Positions 43,608-52,151 are shown, counted from the stretch's first letter. The stretch is 64,000 nucleotides of DNA from Comamonadaceae bacterium (GCA_027486555.1 JAIXOX010000041.1:1-64000); one strand, 5' to 3'. Numbers and translations are program-made. Notes: generated by a model not told the origin, from the sequence alone.

Positions 43608-44719
43608 GCAACGATGTGATCATTGTGGGCAGCGGCATCGTTGGCATGGCTTGCGCTTGGGCAGCTCTGCAACAAGGCAAAAGCGTCCGTGTGATTGACC
43701 GCGAGCCTTTTTGTGTGGGGGCCTCGATTCGAAACTTTGGCTTTATCACCGTGACCGGCCAAGGCCGTGGCGATACTTGGCGTCGCGCTCGTCGATCGCG
43801 AGATGTCTGGGCTGCAGTGGCCCCGCAAGCGGGCATTGCGATTGAACACGAGGGCTTGTATGTGCTGGCTCAAAGACCACAAGCCAAAGTGGTTTTGCAG
43901 GAATTGTGCCAACAAGATGAGGGGAAGGATCTGCAATGGCTCGAAGGACAAGCACTGCAAGACCAAGCCCCACAGTTTGTGCTGGACCACTTGCAGGGCG
44001 CTTTGTACAGCCCACACGAACTGCGCATTGAAGCGAGAAGCGCCATAGAAAAACTGCGGCTTTGGCTGACCACACAAGGGGTGGTGTTCCAGATGGGCCA
44101 GCATGTGCAAGAGGTCATCTCTGGTGCTGTTTTCACGGCTGGTCAATGGCTTCAAGCTGATCGCATCATGGTTTGCCCAGGGCCCGACATGCGCAGCCTG
44201 TTTCCCGAGGTCTTTAGCCAACACCACACCCAGCTGTGTCAACTTCAAATGCTGCGGGTGCAGCCGCCACACGGCTACAAACTGGGAGCCGGGGTGATGA
44301 GCGATTTGAGCCTGGTGCGTTACCACGGTTACACCGAATTGCCCGGCGCGCAATTGCTGCGCGATCAGTTGCACACCGAAGCACGCCAAGAACTGGACCA
44401 CGGCATTCACTTGATCGTGGTGCAAAGCCAAGACGGCTCGCTGGTGGTGGGCGACTCACACCACTACGGGCAAGCCATGCGTCCTTTTGCCTTGCGCGAA
44501 GTGGAAGACCTGATCCTTCACGAAATGCAACGATTGCTGTGTCTGGGCCACTTCCAAGTGACCGAGCGCTGGACGGGCATCTACCCCAGCGGTCCACAAG
44601 ACAGCTTGGTGCGTGAGGTATTGCCCGGTGTACAGCTCGTCAGCGTGACCAGCGGTACCGGCATGAGCACATCCTTTGGTTTGGCTGAAGAAATCATTCA
44701 AAACTGGCGTCCTTCATGA
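43604..44719 (+). CDS. FAD-dependent oxidase, TIGR03364-like (phosphonate-associated)
   Basis: A DAO-type flavoprotein of 371 residues with the FAD fingerprint DVIIVGSGIVGMACAWAALQQGKSVRVIDRE, and ASIRNFGFITVTGQG, which resembles the TIGR03364 family. These oxidases are found with phnX, and to my knowledge they act on 2-aminoethylphosphonate or its N-methyl form to give phosphonoacetaldehyde. It overlaps phnX by 4 bp (ATGA at 44716), so the two act in sequence. AGGA lies 9 nt upstream of the ATG. Confidence 0.85.
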   Translation: MSNDVIIVGSGIVGMACAWAALQQGKSVRVIDREPFCVGASIRNFGFITVTGQGRGDTWRRARRSRDVWAAVAPQAGIAIEHEGLYVLAQRPQAKVVLQELCQQDEGKDLQWLEGQALQDQAPQFVLDHLQGALYSPHELRIEARSAIEKLRLWLTTQGVVFQMGQHVQEVISGAVFTAGQWLQADRIMVCPGPDMRSLFPEVFSQHHTQLCQLQMLRVQPPHGYKLGAGVMSDLSLVRYHGYTELPGAQLLRDQLHTEARQELDHGIHLIVVQSQDGSLVVGDSHHYGQAMRPFALREVEDLILHEMQRLLCLGHFQVTERWTGIYPSGPQDSLVREVLPGVQLVSVTSGTGMSTSFGLAEEIIQNWRPS

Positions 44720-45537
44720 ATCTTTCACAAGATCACAAAATTCTAGGCCTTGTGCTCGACTGGGCAGGCACCATTGTCGACTTTGGCAGCTTGGCCCCCA
44801 TGGGCGCCTTTGTCGAGTTGTTTGCACGGCACGGTGTAGAAATCACCATTGAGGAGGCACGTGTGCCCATGGGCTTGCCTAAGATTGAGCACATCGCAGC
44901 GCTGGGTCGCACGCAGACCATCGCTGCCCAATGGAGCGCCCTGCACGGCAGGCCCTTCAGCCCAGATGATGCACAGCAACTGCTCAAGGAGTTTGAGCCC
45001 ATGAGTTCCAAAACTGCCCTGGACCGCAGCAGTTTCATTCCAGGTTTCATGGCGACCTACCAAGCTCTGACAAACCAAGGCTTGGCTTTTGCCACGACCA
45101 CGGGTTACACCCGAAAAATCATGACCCCCTTGATTGAGATTGCCCGAGCGCAGGGTTTCAAACCCGACTTGGTTGTTTGCTGTGACGATGTGGCCCGCGG
45201 CCGACCTGACCCCATGGGCATGCAAGCGTGTTTGCAAGCCATGGGTTTGCAAGGAAAAGCTGCCCAAGTCATCAAGATCGATGACACTGCGCCGGGTCTG
45301 GCCGAAGGTCTGGCCTCTGGCAGCTGGACGGTTGGTGTGGCCGTCAGTGGCAACGCACTGGGCTGGTCACATGAAACCTGGGAGCTGGCGAGTCAAACAG
45401 ACCAAGCCCAAGCCAGGTCTGGGGCAACTGCCGTGCTGCAAGCATCTGGGGCCCATGAAGTGATCGACAGCGTGGCCGATTTGCCCTTGGCGATTGCCCG
45501 CATTGAGCGGCGCATGGCTCTGGGCGAAACCCCTTGA
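44716..45537 (+). CDS. phnX: phosphonoacetaldehyde hydrolase (phosphonatase)
   Basis: A HAD-superfamily enzyme of 273 residues that splits phosphonoacetaldehyde into acetaldehyde and phosphate. The nucleophile D15 lies in LVLDWAGTIVDFGS, where the alanine two residues later is typical of PhnX. The Schiff-base lysine K56 lies in MGLPKIEHI, and ATTTGYTRKIM and CCDDVARGRPDP match motifs II to IV. It is the second gene of the oxidase-phnX operon; the Nudix gene follows 7 bp later. Confidence 0.93.
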   Translation: MNLSQDHKILGLVLDWAGTIVDFGSLAPMGAFVELFARHGVEITIEEARVPMGLPKIEHIAALGRTQTIAAQWSALHGRPFSPDDAQQLLKEFEPMSSKTALDRSSFIPGFMATYQALTNQGLAFATTTGYTRKIMTPLIEIARAQGFKPDLVVCCDDVARGRPDPMGMQACLQAMGLQGKAAQVIKIDDTAPGLAEGLASGSWTVGVAVSGNALGWSHETWELASQTDQAQARSGATAVLQASGAHEVIDSVADLPLAIARIERRMALGETP

Positions 45538-45544
45538 ATTTTGT

Positions 45545-46408
45545 ATGTCCAGCATCGTCTGTCCTGAAAAAGCTTTTTGGTCCCGTTTGAGCGGTTTGCA
45601 GCAAACTTGGCTGGCAGGGCAATTGAAGGCACAAAAGCCAATTCCGCCAGGGGGTGTGCTTTGGTCATCTGACGGGGTGAATCTGGGCTGGGTTTCGTCT
45701 GAACGCGCTCAAGACATGGTGGCCATGTTGCCCGGTTGCTCCATGGACAATGGACGGCTGAACTGGCAAACCTCTGCAAACCATCCACTGCACCGAAGCC
45801 AAGCCCTGCAAAACTTTTTGCGCCATCAAGCCGCCTGCGGCAAATTGACCGGCTGGCGCGATGAATTTTTTGCTTGGTGGCCAGACACCCCCGCTTGGCC
45901 ACACCCATGGAATGTGCCACCTTTTTTGTGTGTTGAGCGAGCCGGCTTCAGGCACCTGGGCATGATGAGCCATGCCGTTCACATTCACGGTTTTCTGCCG
46001 CAAGGCGACTTGTGGTGTGGCCGCCGGGCGTCAAACAAAGCCACCGACCCAGGCTTGCTGGACAACTTGTCTGCTGGCGGTTTGACGGCCGGCGAAAACC
46101 CTTTGACCACGGCACTGCGCGAACTGGCTGAAGAAGCCGGCTTGCATTTGCCAGGCCCAGCACGTTTGCGACCTTGCGGAACCATTCGCACACAAAGGCC
46201 AGAGCCCCAAGGCTGGCACGACGAACAACTGTTGGTCTACGCGCTGCACTTGTCAGGTGAAGAGGCCCCCATCAATGCCGATGGCGAAGTGCAGGAATTC
46301 ATGCGCTTAAGCCCAAACGAAGTGCTCATCCGCATGCAAGACGGGCAATTCACGGTGGACGCTTGCGCCTCACTGGCCCAATGTCTCAGCGCCTATTTGA
46401 CCTGTTGA
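45545..46408 (+). CDS. Nudix hydrolase with N-terminal DUF4743-like domain
   Basis: A 287-residue protein. Residues about 1-130 resemble the DUF4743 region of fungal Tnr3 and plant NUDT20/24 proteins. The Nudix fold follows (GFLPQGDLWCGRRASNKATDPG), with the Nudix box around residues 180-202: LSAGGLTAGENPLTTALREL then AEEAG. In related proteins the substrate is oxidised thiamine diphosphate. It starts 7 bp after phnX and may simply be carried in that operon. A generic nucleotide-sugar pyrophosphatase is the alternative. Confidence 0.8.
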   Translation: MSSIVCPEKAFWSRLSGLQQTWLAGQLKAQKPIPPGGVLWSSDGVNLGWVSSERAQDMVAMLPGCSMDNGRLNWQTSANHPLHRSQALQNFLRHQAACGKLTGWRDEFFAWWPDTPAWPHPWNVPPFLCVERAGFRHLGMMSHAVHIHGFLPQGDLWCGRRASNKATDPGLLDNLSAGGLTAGENPLTTALRELAEEAGLHLPGPARLRPCGTIRTQRPEPQGWHDEQLLVYALHLSGEEAPINADGEVQEFMRLSPNEVLIRMQDGQFTVDACASLAQCLSAYLTC

Positions 46409-46440
46409 TCCGGCACGCGGAAGTTTGAATAAACTCTTTT

Positions 46441-46586
46441 TGTGGGAGTGGCGCCCTCGCCGCGATGGAGCCTTGTAGACTACCCATCGCTCAGGCGGCG
46501 GGGCTCGCAGATGGATAGCATCACCATCGCTGCGCCCAAAACAAGCCTTTCGCTTCAAACTTTACGGGGCCTAATCAACAACATGC
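46441..46586. repeat. REP-like element with conserved tail (copy 3)
   Basis: TGTGGGAGTGGCGCC (46441 on) leads to CTTGTAGACTACCC and GGCGGCGGGGCTCGC. A tail shared with 33.02-33.09 kb (AAAACAAGCCTTTCGCTTC, then CCTAATCAACAACATGC) follows. Orientation is the same as the 33-kb copy, and it too precedes a start codon by about 100 bp. Confidence 0.75.
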
Positions 46587-46702
46587 ATCTCTCGCCATGG
46601 ATTCAATCGCCCCTTCAGAGCGGGACGCCTCACAGCCTCATAAGTGACGCTTCTGAAGCTCACATTGGGTTATGGTGACGGTTTTTGAAAATTGGACAAA
46701 CC

Positions 46703-47005
46703 ATGATCCTCGAACTTGCCGACATCCGCATTCACCCCGGCCAACAAGCCGCTTTTGAACAAGCCATTGAACTGGGCCTGAATACCGTCGCCTCCAAGGC
46801 CAAAGGTTTCAAAGGAGCCAAGGTCAACCGCGGAATTGAAAACCCAGAGCGTTTTGTGCTGCAAATTTTTTGGAACACCCTGGAAGACCACACCGTTGGT
46901 TTTCGCGAATCGCCGCTGTTCACCGAGTGGCGAGCCATTGTCGGACCCTTCTTTGCCGCCCCCCCGCAAGTGGAGCATTTCGAGCTGACCTACGCCTCGG
47001 TTTAA
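46703..47005 (+). CDS. antibiotic biosynthesis monooxygenase (ABM) domain protein
   Basis: A 100-residue ferredoxin-like protein beginning MILELADIRIHPGQQAAFEQAI, a typical ABM-fold start, with FVLQIFWNTLEDHTVGFRESPLFTEWR later. Such small dimers act as quinone or heme-related monooxygenases, or are of unknown function. I prefer ATG 46703 over the TTG at 46685. It stands alone between a REP-like element and marR. Confidence 0.8.
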   Translation: MILELADIRIHPGQQAAFEQAIELGLNTVASKAKGFKGAKVNRGIENPERFVLQIFWNTLEDHTVGFRESPLFTEWRAIVGPFFAAPPQVEHFELTYASV

Positions 47006-47024
47006 AGCGGCTCTTATGCCGCTT
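47005..47024. terminator. short bidirectional hairpin
   Basis: AAGCGGC (47005-47011) pairs with GCCGCTT (47018-47024) between the convergent ABM and MarR genes, overlapping the marR stop region. Confidence 0.4.
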
Positions 47025-47478
47025 GATGGCCCTGCACCAAGCGCGAGAGCAAATGCACAAACTGGCTCTGCTCCTGCGTGTTCAAGGGGGCCAGGATTTT
47101 TTCTTGCACCCGGGCCACATCCCTTTGAATATGGGCCAGAGCCTGCACACCCTGTGGCGTGACCCACAACAGCTTGCGCCGGCGGTCAGCCGGATCGGCT
47201 TCGCGCAGCACCCATTCTTTGGCTTCCAGCCGCCCAATGACCGAACCCGAGGTGGCCGGGTCAAACGCCACCCGCTTGGCCAAGCTGACCTGATCAATGC
47301 CCGGGCTGTCCAGCAGGGCATTCAAAATGGCAAATTGCACCGGCGTGATGTCGGCACTGGCCAGTTGCTCGGCAAAAATGGCAACGGCAATTTGCTGAGC
47401 GCGCCGTATCAAGTGTCCCGGCGTGGTCTGCAGGTCAATACTTTGAATCATGTGTGTGCCGTGTTGCGGATGATCCAT
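47014..47478 (-). CDS. MarR-family transcriptional regulator
   Basis: A winged-helix regulator of about 154 residues with the recognition region LDSPGIDQVSLAKRVAFDPATSGSVIGRLEAKEWV and the wing EADPADRRRKLLWVTPQG. It is divergent from the fumarylacetoacetase-family gene and probably controls it, responding to an aromatic acid. The start could be 47478 or the ATG at 47451 (MIQSIDL). Confidence 0.88.
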   Translation of the reverse strand: MDHPQHGTHMIQSIDLQTTPGHLIRRAQQIAVAIFAEQLASADITPVQFAILNALLDSPGIDQVSLAKRVAFDPATSGSVIGRLEAKEWVLREADPADRRRKLLWVTPQGVQALAHIQRDVARVQEKILAPLNTQEQSQFVHLLSRLVQGHQAA

Positions 47479-47550
47479 GGTTGTGCACAGGGTGCCCATT
47501 TTCAGACATACCGATTAACATCCGAATTTCATTTTTCAAGAAAGCGATCC

Positions 47551-48246
47551 ATGAGTTTTGTATTCTCACCCACGCCTGTGGTCTCGGTGCCTGTGCTCGG
47601 GCAAGATGAACGTTTTCCGGTACACCGCATTTACTGTGTGGGCCGCAATTATGAAGAGCACGCCAAAGAGATGGGATTCACCGGGCGCGAGCCGCCTTTC
47701 TTTTTTCTCAAACCTGCCGACAGCTTGGTCGTGGTCGAATCCGGAAAAACCGGTGTCATGCCCTATCCCACCTTGACTCAAAACCTGCACCACGAAATCG
47801 AGCTGGTGGTGGCCATTGGCAAAGGTGGTCGCAACATCCAAGCGGCCGACGCAGCCCAACACATTTACGGTTACGCCGTGGGCCTGGACATGACGCGCCG
47901 CGACCTGCAAAACGAGATGAAAAAGCAAGGCCGTCCTTGGTGCATCGGCAAGGCCTTTGACCACTCGGCCCCGATGGGCCCCATCACGCCCATCGCCCAC
48001 GCCGGCGATGTCAACAACGCCGAAATCAGCCTGCAGGTCAACGGAGCCGATCGCCAGCACAGCAATGTGGCCAAACTGATCTGGAACGTGGCTGAAACCA
48101 TCGAACACCTGTCTGCCGCCTGGGAACTTCAGCCAGGCGATCTGATTTACACCGGCACCCCTGAAGGTGTTGCAGCCGTGGTGGCTGGCGACGTGCTGGT
48201 CGGCCAAGTGGCGGGCTTGGGCAGCTTGGACATAAAAATTTCCTGA
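47551..48246 (+). CDS. fumarylacetoacetate hydrolase family protein
   Basis: A 231-residue FAH-fold enzyme. IYCVGRNYEEHAKEMG, the metal-binding HHEIELVVAIG and YGYAVGLDMTRRDLQ are present, and the end reads GDLIYTGTPEGVAAV. It is closest in style to fumarylpyruvate hydrolase (gentisate pathway) and related acylpyruvases. The divergent MarR gene supports an aromatic catabolism role, but the substrate is not certain. Confidence 0.88.
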   Translation: MSFVFSPTPVVSVPVLGQDERFPVHRIYCVGRNYEEHAKEMGFTGREPPFFFLKPADSLVVVESGKTGVMPYPTLTQNLHHEIELVVAIGKGGRNIQAADAAQHIYGYAVGLDMTRRDLQNEMKKQGRPWCIGKAFDHSAPMGPITPIAHAGDVNNAEISLQVNGADRQHSNVAKLIWNVAETIEHLSAAWELQPGDLIYTGTPEGVAAVVAGDVLVGQVAGLGSLDIKIS

Positions 48247-48286
48247 TCTGCAAGATCGCCAAAGCGAAGTCTGACGCGTCAAAAAA

Positions 48287-48313
48287 GCACTTTTGTTCCA
48301 TAAACAAAAGTGC
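48287..48313 (-). terminator. hairpin downstream of the FAH gene
   Basis: GCACTTTTGTT (48287-48297) and AACAAAAGTGC (48303-48313) form a perfect 11-bp stem with a 5-nt loop. A T-run follows only on the minus strand (six A at 48281-48286 on the plus strand). It may stop antisense transcription or end the FAH message. Confidence 0.55.
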
Positions 48314-48443
48314 ACATTGCCTCAAAATAAAGGGTTAACCCGCAGAAATGTCTTTCCAAGATGCAACATAATTCATATACATTGCAACCCTGAGGGCTTT
48401 AGGGTGCCCCAAGCTGAGCGCCACTTGAGCCATTCCTTGCATT

Positions 48444-48463
48444 AACCGACCGATCGGTTGGTT
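48444..48463. promoter_or_regulatory. palindromic operator upstream of dctP
   Basis: AACCGACCGATCGGTTGGTT is a near-perfect palindrome (18 of 20 positions). It resembles TetR-family operators with ACCGACCG and CGGTNGGT arms. It lies about 40 bp before the dctP start. No tetR gene is in the window. Confidence 0.55.
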
Positions 48464-48501
48464 TATCATTTCGTTTTTCAACCCATGATGGAGACAAGTC
48501 G

Positions 48502-49533
48502 ATGAAGAAGTTCTTACAACAAACGGCCTTGGCCGCTGGCCTGATGGCCCTTGGTTTTGGCGTGCACGCCCAAACCATCACGCTGAAAGTGCACCACTTT
48601 CTGAGCGCACAAACCATCCAGCACACCACCATGCTGGGCGACTGGTGCAAAAACATTGCACGCGACTCCAAAGACCGCCTGAAGTGTGAAATCTTCCCCT
48701 CGATGCAACTGGGTGGCACACCCGTGCAGTTGTATGAACAGGCCCGTGATGGCGTGGTGGACGTGGCTTGGACTTTGCAAGCCTTCACCCCCAAATTGGC
48801 CAAACTCGAAGCGTTTGAGTTGCCCTTCATGATGACCAATGCCGAAGCCACCAGCCGCGCCGCTTGGGACTACGGCCAGAAATATGCCCAGGACGACTTC
48901 AAGGACGTGAAAATGTTAGCCATCCATGTGCACGGCCCAGGCAACATTTACACCAAGAACAAAGCTGTGACCACCATGGCCGACCTCAAGGGCCTGAAAG
49001 TGCGCGCTCCCACACGCCAAGTCAACAAAATGGTGGCGATGATGGGTGCCACACCCGTGGCCATGCCTGTGCCCCAAGTGCCTGAAGCCTTGTCCAAGGG
49101 CGTGATCGACGGTGCGGTCATTCCCTATGAAGTGGCGCCCAGCCTGAAGGTCAATGAGTTGACCAACTTCACGGCTGAGACCGACCGCAGCTACAACGCG
49201 CTCTACACCACGGTGTTTGTGCTGCCCATGAACAAGGCCAAGTACGAATCGCTGCCTGCTGATTTGAAAGCCGTCATCGACAAAAACTCGGGCCGCGAGT
49301 TGTCAGCCTTCCTGGGCAAAACCCAAGCAGGCCACGATGCCGTCGGCAAAAAAGTGTTTGAAGCTTCGGCCAACCAGAAAATCAGCATCATCCCAAAAGC
49401 TGAACTGGAAAAATGGAAGAAAGCCACGGACTCTTTGGACGACGCTTGGGTGGCCGAGATGACCGGCAAGGGCATGGACGGCAAAGGCATGCTCCAATCA
49501 GCCACAGACCTGATCAAGCAATACACCAAGTAA
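48502..49533 (+). CDS. dctP: TRAP transporter substrate-binding protein DctP
   Basis: A 343-residue periplasmic solute receptor with a signal peptide (MKKFLQQTALAAGLMALGFGVHA). Family blocks include TITLKVHHFLSAQTIQH, the conserved arginine in LKGLKVRAPTRQVNKM, and VIDGAVIPYEV. It delivers an organic acid to DctQM. The family matches TAXI/DctP carboxylate receptors; the ligand is unknown. A terminator follows before dctQ. Confidence 0.93.
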   Translation: MKKFLQQTALAAGLMALGFGVHAQTITLKVHHFLSAQTIQHTTMLGDWCKNIARDSKDRLKCEIFPSMQLGGTPVQLYEQARDGVVDVAWTLQAFTPKLAKLEAFELPFMMTNAEATSRAAWDYGQKYAQDDFKDVKMLAIHVHGPGNIYTKNKAVTTMADLKGLKVRAPTRQVNKMVAMMGATPVAMPVPQVPEALSKGVIDGAVIPYEVAPSLKVNELTNFTAETDRSYNALYTTVFVLPMNKAKYESLPADLKAVIDKNSGRELSAFLGKTQAGHDAVGKKVFEASANQKISIIPKAELEKWKKATDSLDDAWVAEMTGKGMDGKGMLQSATDLIKQYTK

Positions 49534-49552
49534 TTGGTGCTTTGATGTCAGC

Positions 49553-49582
49553 AAAGAGCAGGGTCGTCCCTGCTCTTTTTTT
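49553..49582 (+). terminator. rho-independent terminator between dctP and dctQ
   Basis: AAAGAGCAGGG (49553-49563) and CCCTGCTCTTT (49568-49578) with a 4-nt loop and a T-run to 49582. It probably lowers dctQM expression relative to the binding protein. Confidence 0.88.
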
Positions 49583-49605
49583 GAGGCAGAGCGGGTTGGT
49601 ACCCC

Positions 49606-49648
49606 ACCAGCACCAGCACCAGCACCAGCACTAGCACTAGCACTAGCC
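49606..49648. repeat. hexamer microsatellite (CACCAG/CACTAG)n
   Basis: About seven tandem 6-bp units, four CACCAG followed by three CACTAG, lie in the dctP-dctQ gap after the terminator and about 35 bp before the dctQ start. Such simple repeats can vary in number by slippage. Confidence 0.8.
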
Positions 49649-49686
49649 CCCCAGATTTTTCACTTTTCCGCCCAGCGGAGCACACC

Positions 49687-50175
49687 ATGATGTTTTCAAA
49701 TCCCCTGGAGCGGCTGGCCCGGCTCTGCAGCATATTGGGAGGGCTGGTCATGACCGGCCTGATGCTGATGACCTGTTACAGCCTCATCGGTCGTAACTTT
49801 TTTGACACCGCACTGATCGGCGATTTTGAACTCACCGGCGTTGGCGCAGGCGCTGCCATTGCCCTGTTCATGCCCCTGTGCCAGTTCAAGCGCGAGAACA
49901 TCATCGTGGATTTTTTCACCGCCAAGTGCAGTGAGGCCACCAACTTCAAGCTTGACCGCTTGGGCGACCTGCTCATGACGCTGATTTTTGCTTTGCTGTC
50001 TTGGCGCTGTGGCCTTGCGGCCATCAATGCCAAAGAAACCATGGGCGCATCCATGTTGCTGGGTTTCCCCGACTGGATCGTTTTCACCAGCATGTGCATT
50101 CCTTTTGGCATCAGCGCGGTCATCGCCGCCATGCAAACGCTCTCGCCCATGGACTACCAAAAGGCTTCGACATGA
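49687..50175 (+). CDS. dctQ: TRAP transporter small permease DctQ
   Basis: A 162-residue membrane protein with four predicted helices, including MTGLMLMTCYSLIGRNFFD and the typical ELTGVGAGAAIALFMPLCQF. It forms the membrane complex with DctM. Its stop codon overlaps the dctM start codon. Confidence 0.92.
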   Translation: MMFSNPLERLARLCSILGGLVMTGLMLMTCYSLIGRNFFDTALIGDFELTGVGAGAAIALFMPLCQFKRENIIVDFFTAKCSEATNFKLDRLGDLLMTLIFALLSWRCGLAAINAKETMGASMLLGFPDWIVFTSMCIPFGISAVIAAMQTLSPMDYQKAST

Positions 50176-51488
50176 CCCCCATTCAATTGGCTTTGCTCAT
50201 TTTCGGCATCATGCTGCTGCTCATGGTCGTGCGCGTGCCGATCGCGGGTGCCATGTTCATGGCCGGTGCTGTGGGCTTCATCTTGCAGTCAGGCGTCTCG
50301 CCTTTTCTGAATTTCCTGAACAACCTGGCCTTTGCCCGCTTGGCCAACTACGACTTGTCGGTCATCCCGCTGTTCATCTTGATGGGCAATTTCGCCACGC
50401 AAGGCGGCATCAGCAAAGCGCTGTTCCAGTTTGCTGCGGCCGTCATGGGCCGCTTCAAAGGCGGCTTGGCCATGGGTGCCGTGCTGGCCTGCGGTGCGTT
50501 TGGTGCCATTTGCGGCTCGTCTGTGGCCACAGCGGCCACCATCACCGGCGTGGCCTTGCCCGAGATGAAGCGCCACGGCTACTCGGGCCGTCTGTCCACC
50601 GGCACCCTGGCTGCCGGCGGCACCTTGGGTATCTTGATTCCGCCGTCAGTGCCCTTGGTGATCTATGCCATCTTGACCGAGCAAAACATCGCCAAGCTGT
50701 TTGCCGCTGCGATGCTGCCGGGCATCATCGCCATGGTCGGCTACATGATCGCCATTGCCGTTTACGTTCGACTGGTTCCTGGCCAAGCCCCTGACCAGGA
50801 AGAGCGCGAAAAAATGACGTTTGAGTCGCTCAAAGGCATCTTGCCAATTGCCACCATTTTCATCATCGTTTTTGGCGGCATTTATGCGGGCTTTTTCACC
50901 CCCACCGAAGGGGCGGCCGTGGGCGCTGCGTCCACATTTGTGGCGGCACTGCTCAAGCGTGAATTGAACTGGGAGAAGTTTTTGCACTGCTTCCATGCCA
51001 CCGCCTTGAGCAGCGCCATGATTTTCATGATTTTCATGGGCGCGGACGTCATGAACGCCTCGCTGGCCCGCACGCAGGTGCCCGCTCAACTGGCCGAAAT
51101 GGTGGTCGGCATGAACTTGGCCCCGCTCTTGGTGGTCTCGGGCATCTTGCTGCTGTATGTGGTGCTGGGTGCGGTGATGGACGAGTTGTCCATGCTGCTG
51201 CTCACCATACCCATCTTCTTCCCGATCATCATGAAGCTCGACTTTGGAATGACGCCCGAGTACACCGCCATTTGGTTCGGCATCATGGTGCTGATGACCG
51301 TGGGCTTTGGCATGCTGGCACCGCCAGTGGGCCTGAACGTGTATGTGGTCAATGGCATGGCCAAAGACGTACCGCTGAGCGAAAGCTACAAAGGCATCAT
51401 GCCGTTTTTGATCAGCGACACCCTGCGCACCTTGCTGCTGCTGTTTTTCCCGGGCATCACGTTGTTCTTGATTCCTTACCTGACCTGA
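50172..51488 (+). CDS. dctM: TRAP transporter large permease DctM
   Basis: A 438-residue permease with about twelve helices. Motifs NFATQGGISKALFQFA, the Gly-rich loop CGAFGAICGSSVATAATI and GTLAAGGTLGILIPPSVPLVIYA are typical of DctM. It uses the sodium gradient to import the substrate bound by DctP. ATG 50172 overlaps dctQ (ATGA). Confidence 0.95.
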   Translation: MTPIQLALLIFGIMLLLMVVRVPIAGAMFMAGAVGFILQSGVSPFLNFLNNLAFARLANYDLSVIPLFILMGNFATQGGISKALFQFAAAVMGRFKGGLAMGAVLACGAFGAICGSSVATAATITGVALPEMKRHGYSGRLSTGTLAAGGTLGILIPPSVPLVIYAILTEQNIAKLFAAAMLPGIIAMVGYMIAIAVYVRLVPGQAPDQEEREKMTFESLKGILPIATIFIIVFGGIYAGFFTPTEGAAVGAASTFVAALLKRELNWEKFLHCFHATALSSAMIFMIFMGADVMNASLARTQVPAQLAEMVVGMNLAPLLVVSGILLLYVVLGAVMDELSMLLLTIPIFFPIIMKLDFGMTPEYTAIWFGIMVLMTVGFGMLAPPVGLNVYVVNGMAKDVPLSESYKGIMPFLISDTLRTLLLLFFPGITLFLIPYLT

Positions 51489-51509
51489 TCGGGCCATGCC
51501 CCAACAAAG

Positions 51510-51541
51510 ACCTCCATGGCTCATCACCTTGGAGGTTTTTT
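51510..51541 (+). terminator. rho-independent terminator of the dctPQM operon
   Basis: ACCTCCA (51510-51516) pairs with TGGAGGT (51530-51536), followed by TTTTTT. Confidence 0.8.
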
Positions 51542-51602
51542 CATGGCGGACTGGTTAGACTTGAGCCAATGCCTTTTTTGCCCCCCAATTCGAGCCCATT
51601 TC

Positions 51603-52151
51603 ATGATGTTTGACCGCACCATTCGACACTGCCGGCAATGCGGCGCACCTGTTGCCCGCCGTTTGCCCGATGACGGCGACACCAAGCTGCGCGCCATCTG
51701 CACAGCCTGCCACACGGTGCATTACGAAAACCCGCTGAACGTGGTGGGCACCGTGCCCCACTGGGGCGACCAAGTGCTGCTGTGCAAACGCAACATTGAA
51801 CCGCGCAAAGGCAAATGGACATTGCCCGCTGGCTTCATGGAACTGGGGGAAACCACATCCGAGGGTGCTGCGCGCGAAACCACCGAAGAAGCGGGTGCGC
51901 AGTTCATTATGGAAGACCTGCTGACTGTGATGAGCGTCGCCCGTGTTGGCCAAGTACACCTGTATTACCGGGCCCGCCTGACCAGCGACGTGTTCGATCC
52001 CGGCCACGAAACCATGGAAGCGCGCTTGTTCACCGAAGAAGAAATTCCTTGGGACGAATTGGCCTTTCGCACCGTCAAGGAAACACTGGAGCATTATTTT
52101 GCCGACCGCCAAGCCGGCCATTTCAGCACCCACGCCTTCGACATCGCATAA
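51603..52151 (+). CDS. zinc-ribbon Nudix hydrolase
   Basis: A 182-residue hydrolase. A small zinc ribbon comes first (C10-x2-C13 in CRQCG and C33-x2-C36 in CTAC). The Nudix domain follows, with the box GFMELGETTSEGAARETTEE then AG (about 78-99). The NudC-like arrangement suggests NADH or ADP-ribose type substrates. It starts at either of two adjacent ATGs (51603 or 51606). Confidence 0.88.
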   Translation: MMFDRTIRHCRQCGAPVARRLPDDGDTKLRAICTACHTVHYENPLNVVGTVPHWGDQVLLCKRNIEPRKGKWTLPAGFMELGETTSEGAARETTEEAGAQFIMEDLLTVMSVARVGQVHLYYRARLTSDVFDPGHETMEARLFTEEEIPWDELAFRTVKETLEHYFADRQAGHFSTHAFDIA

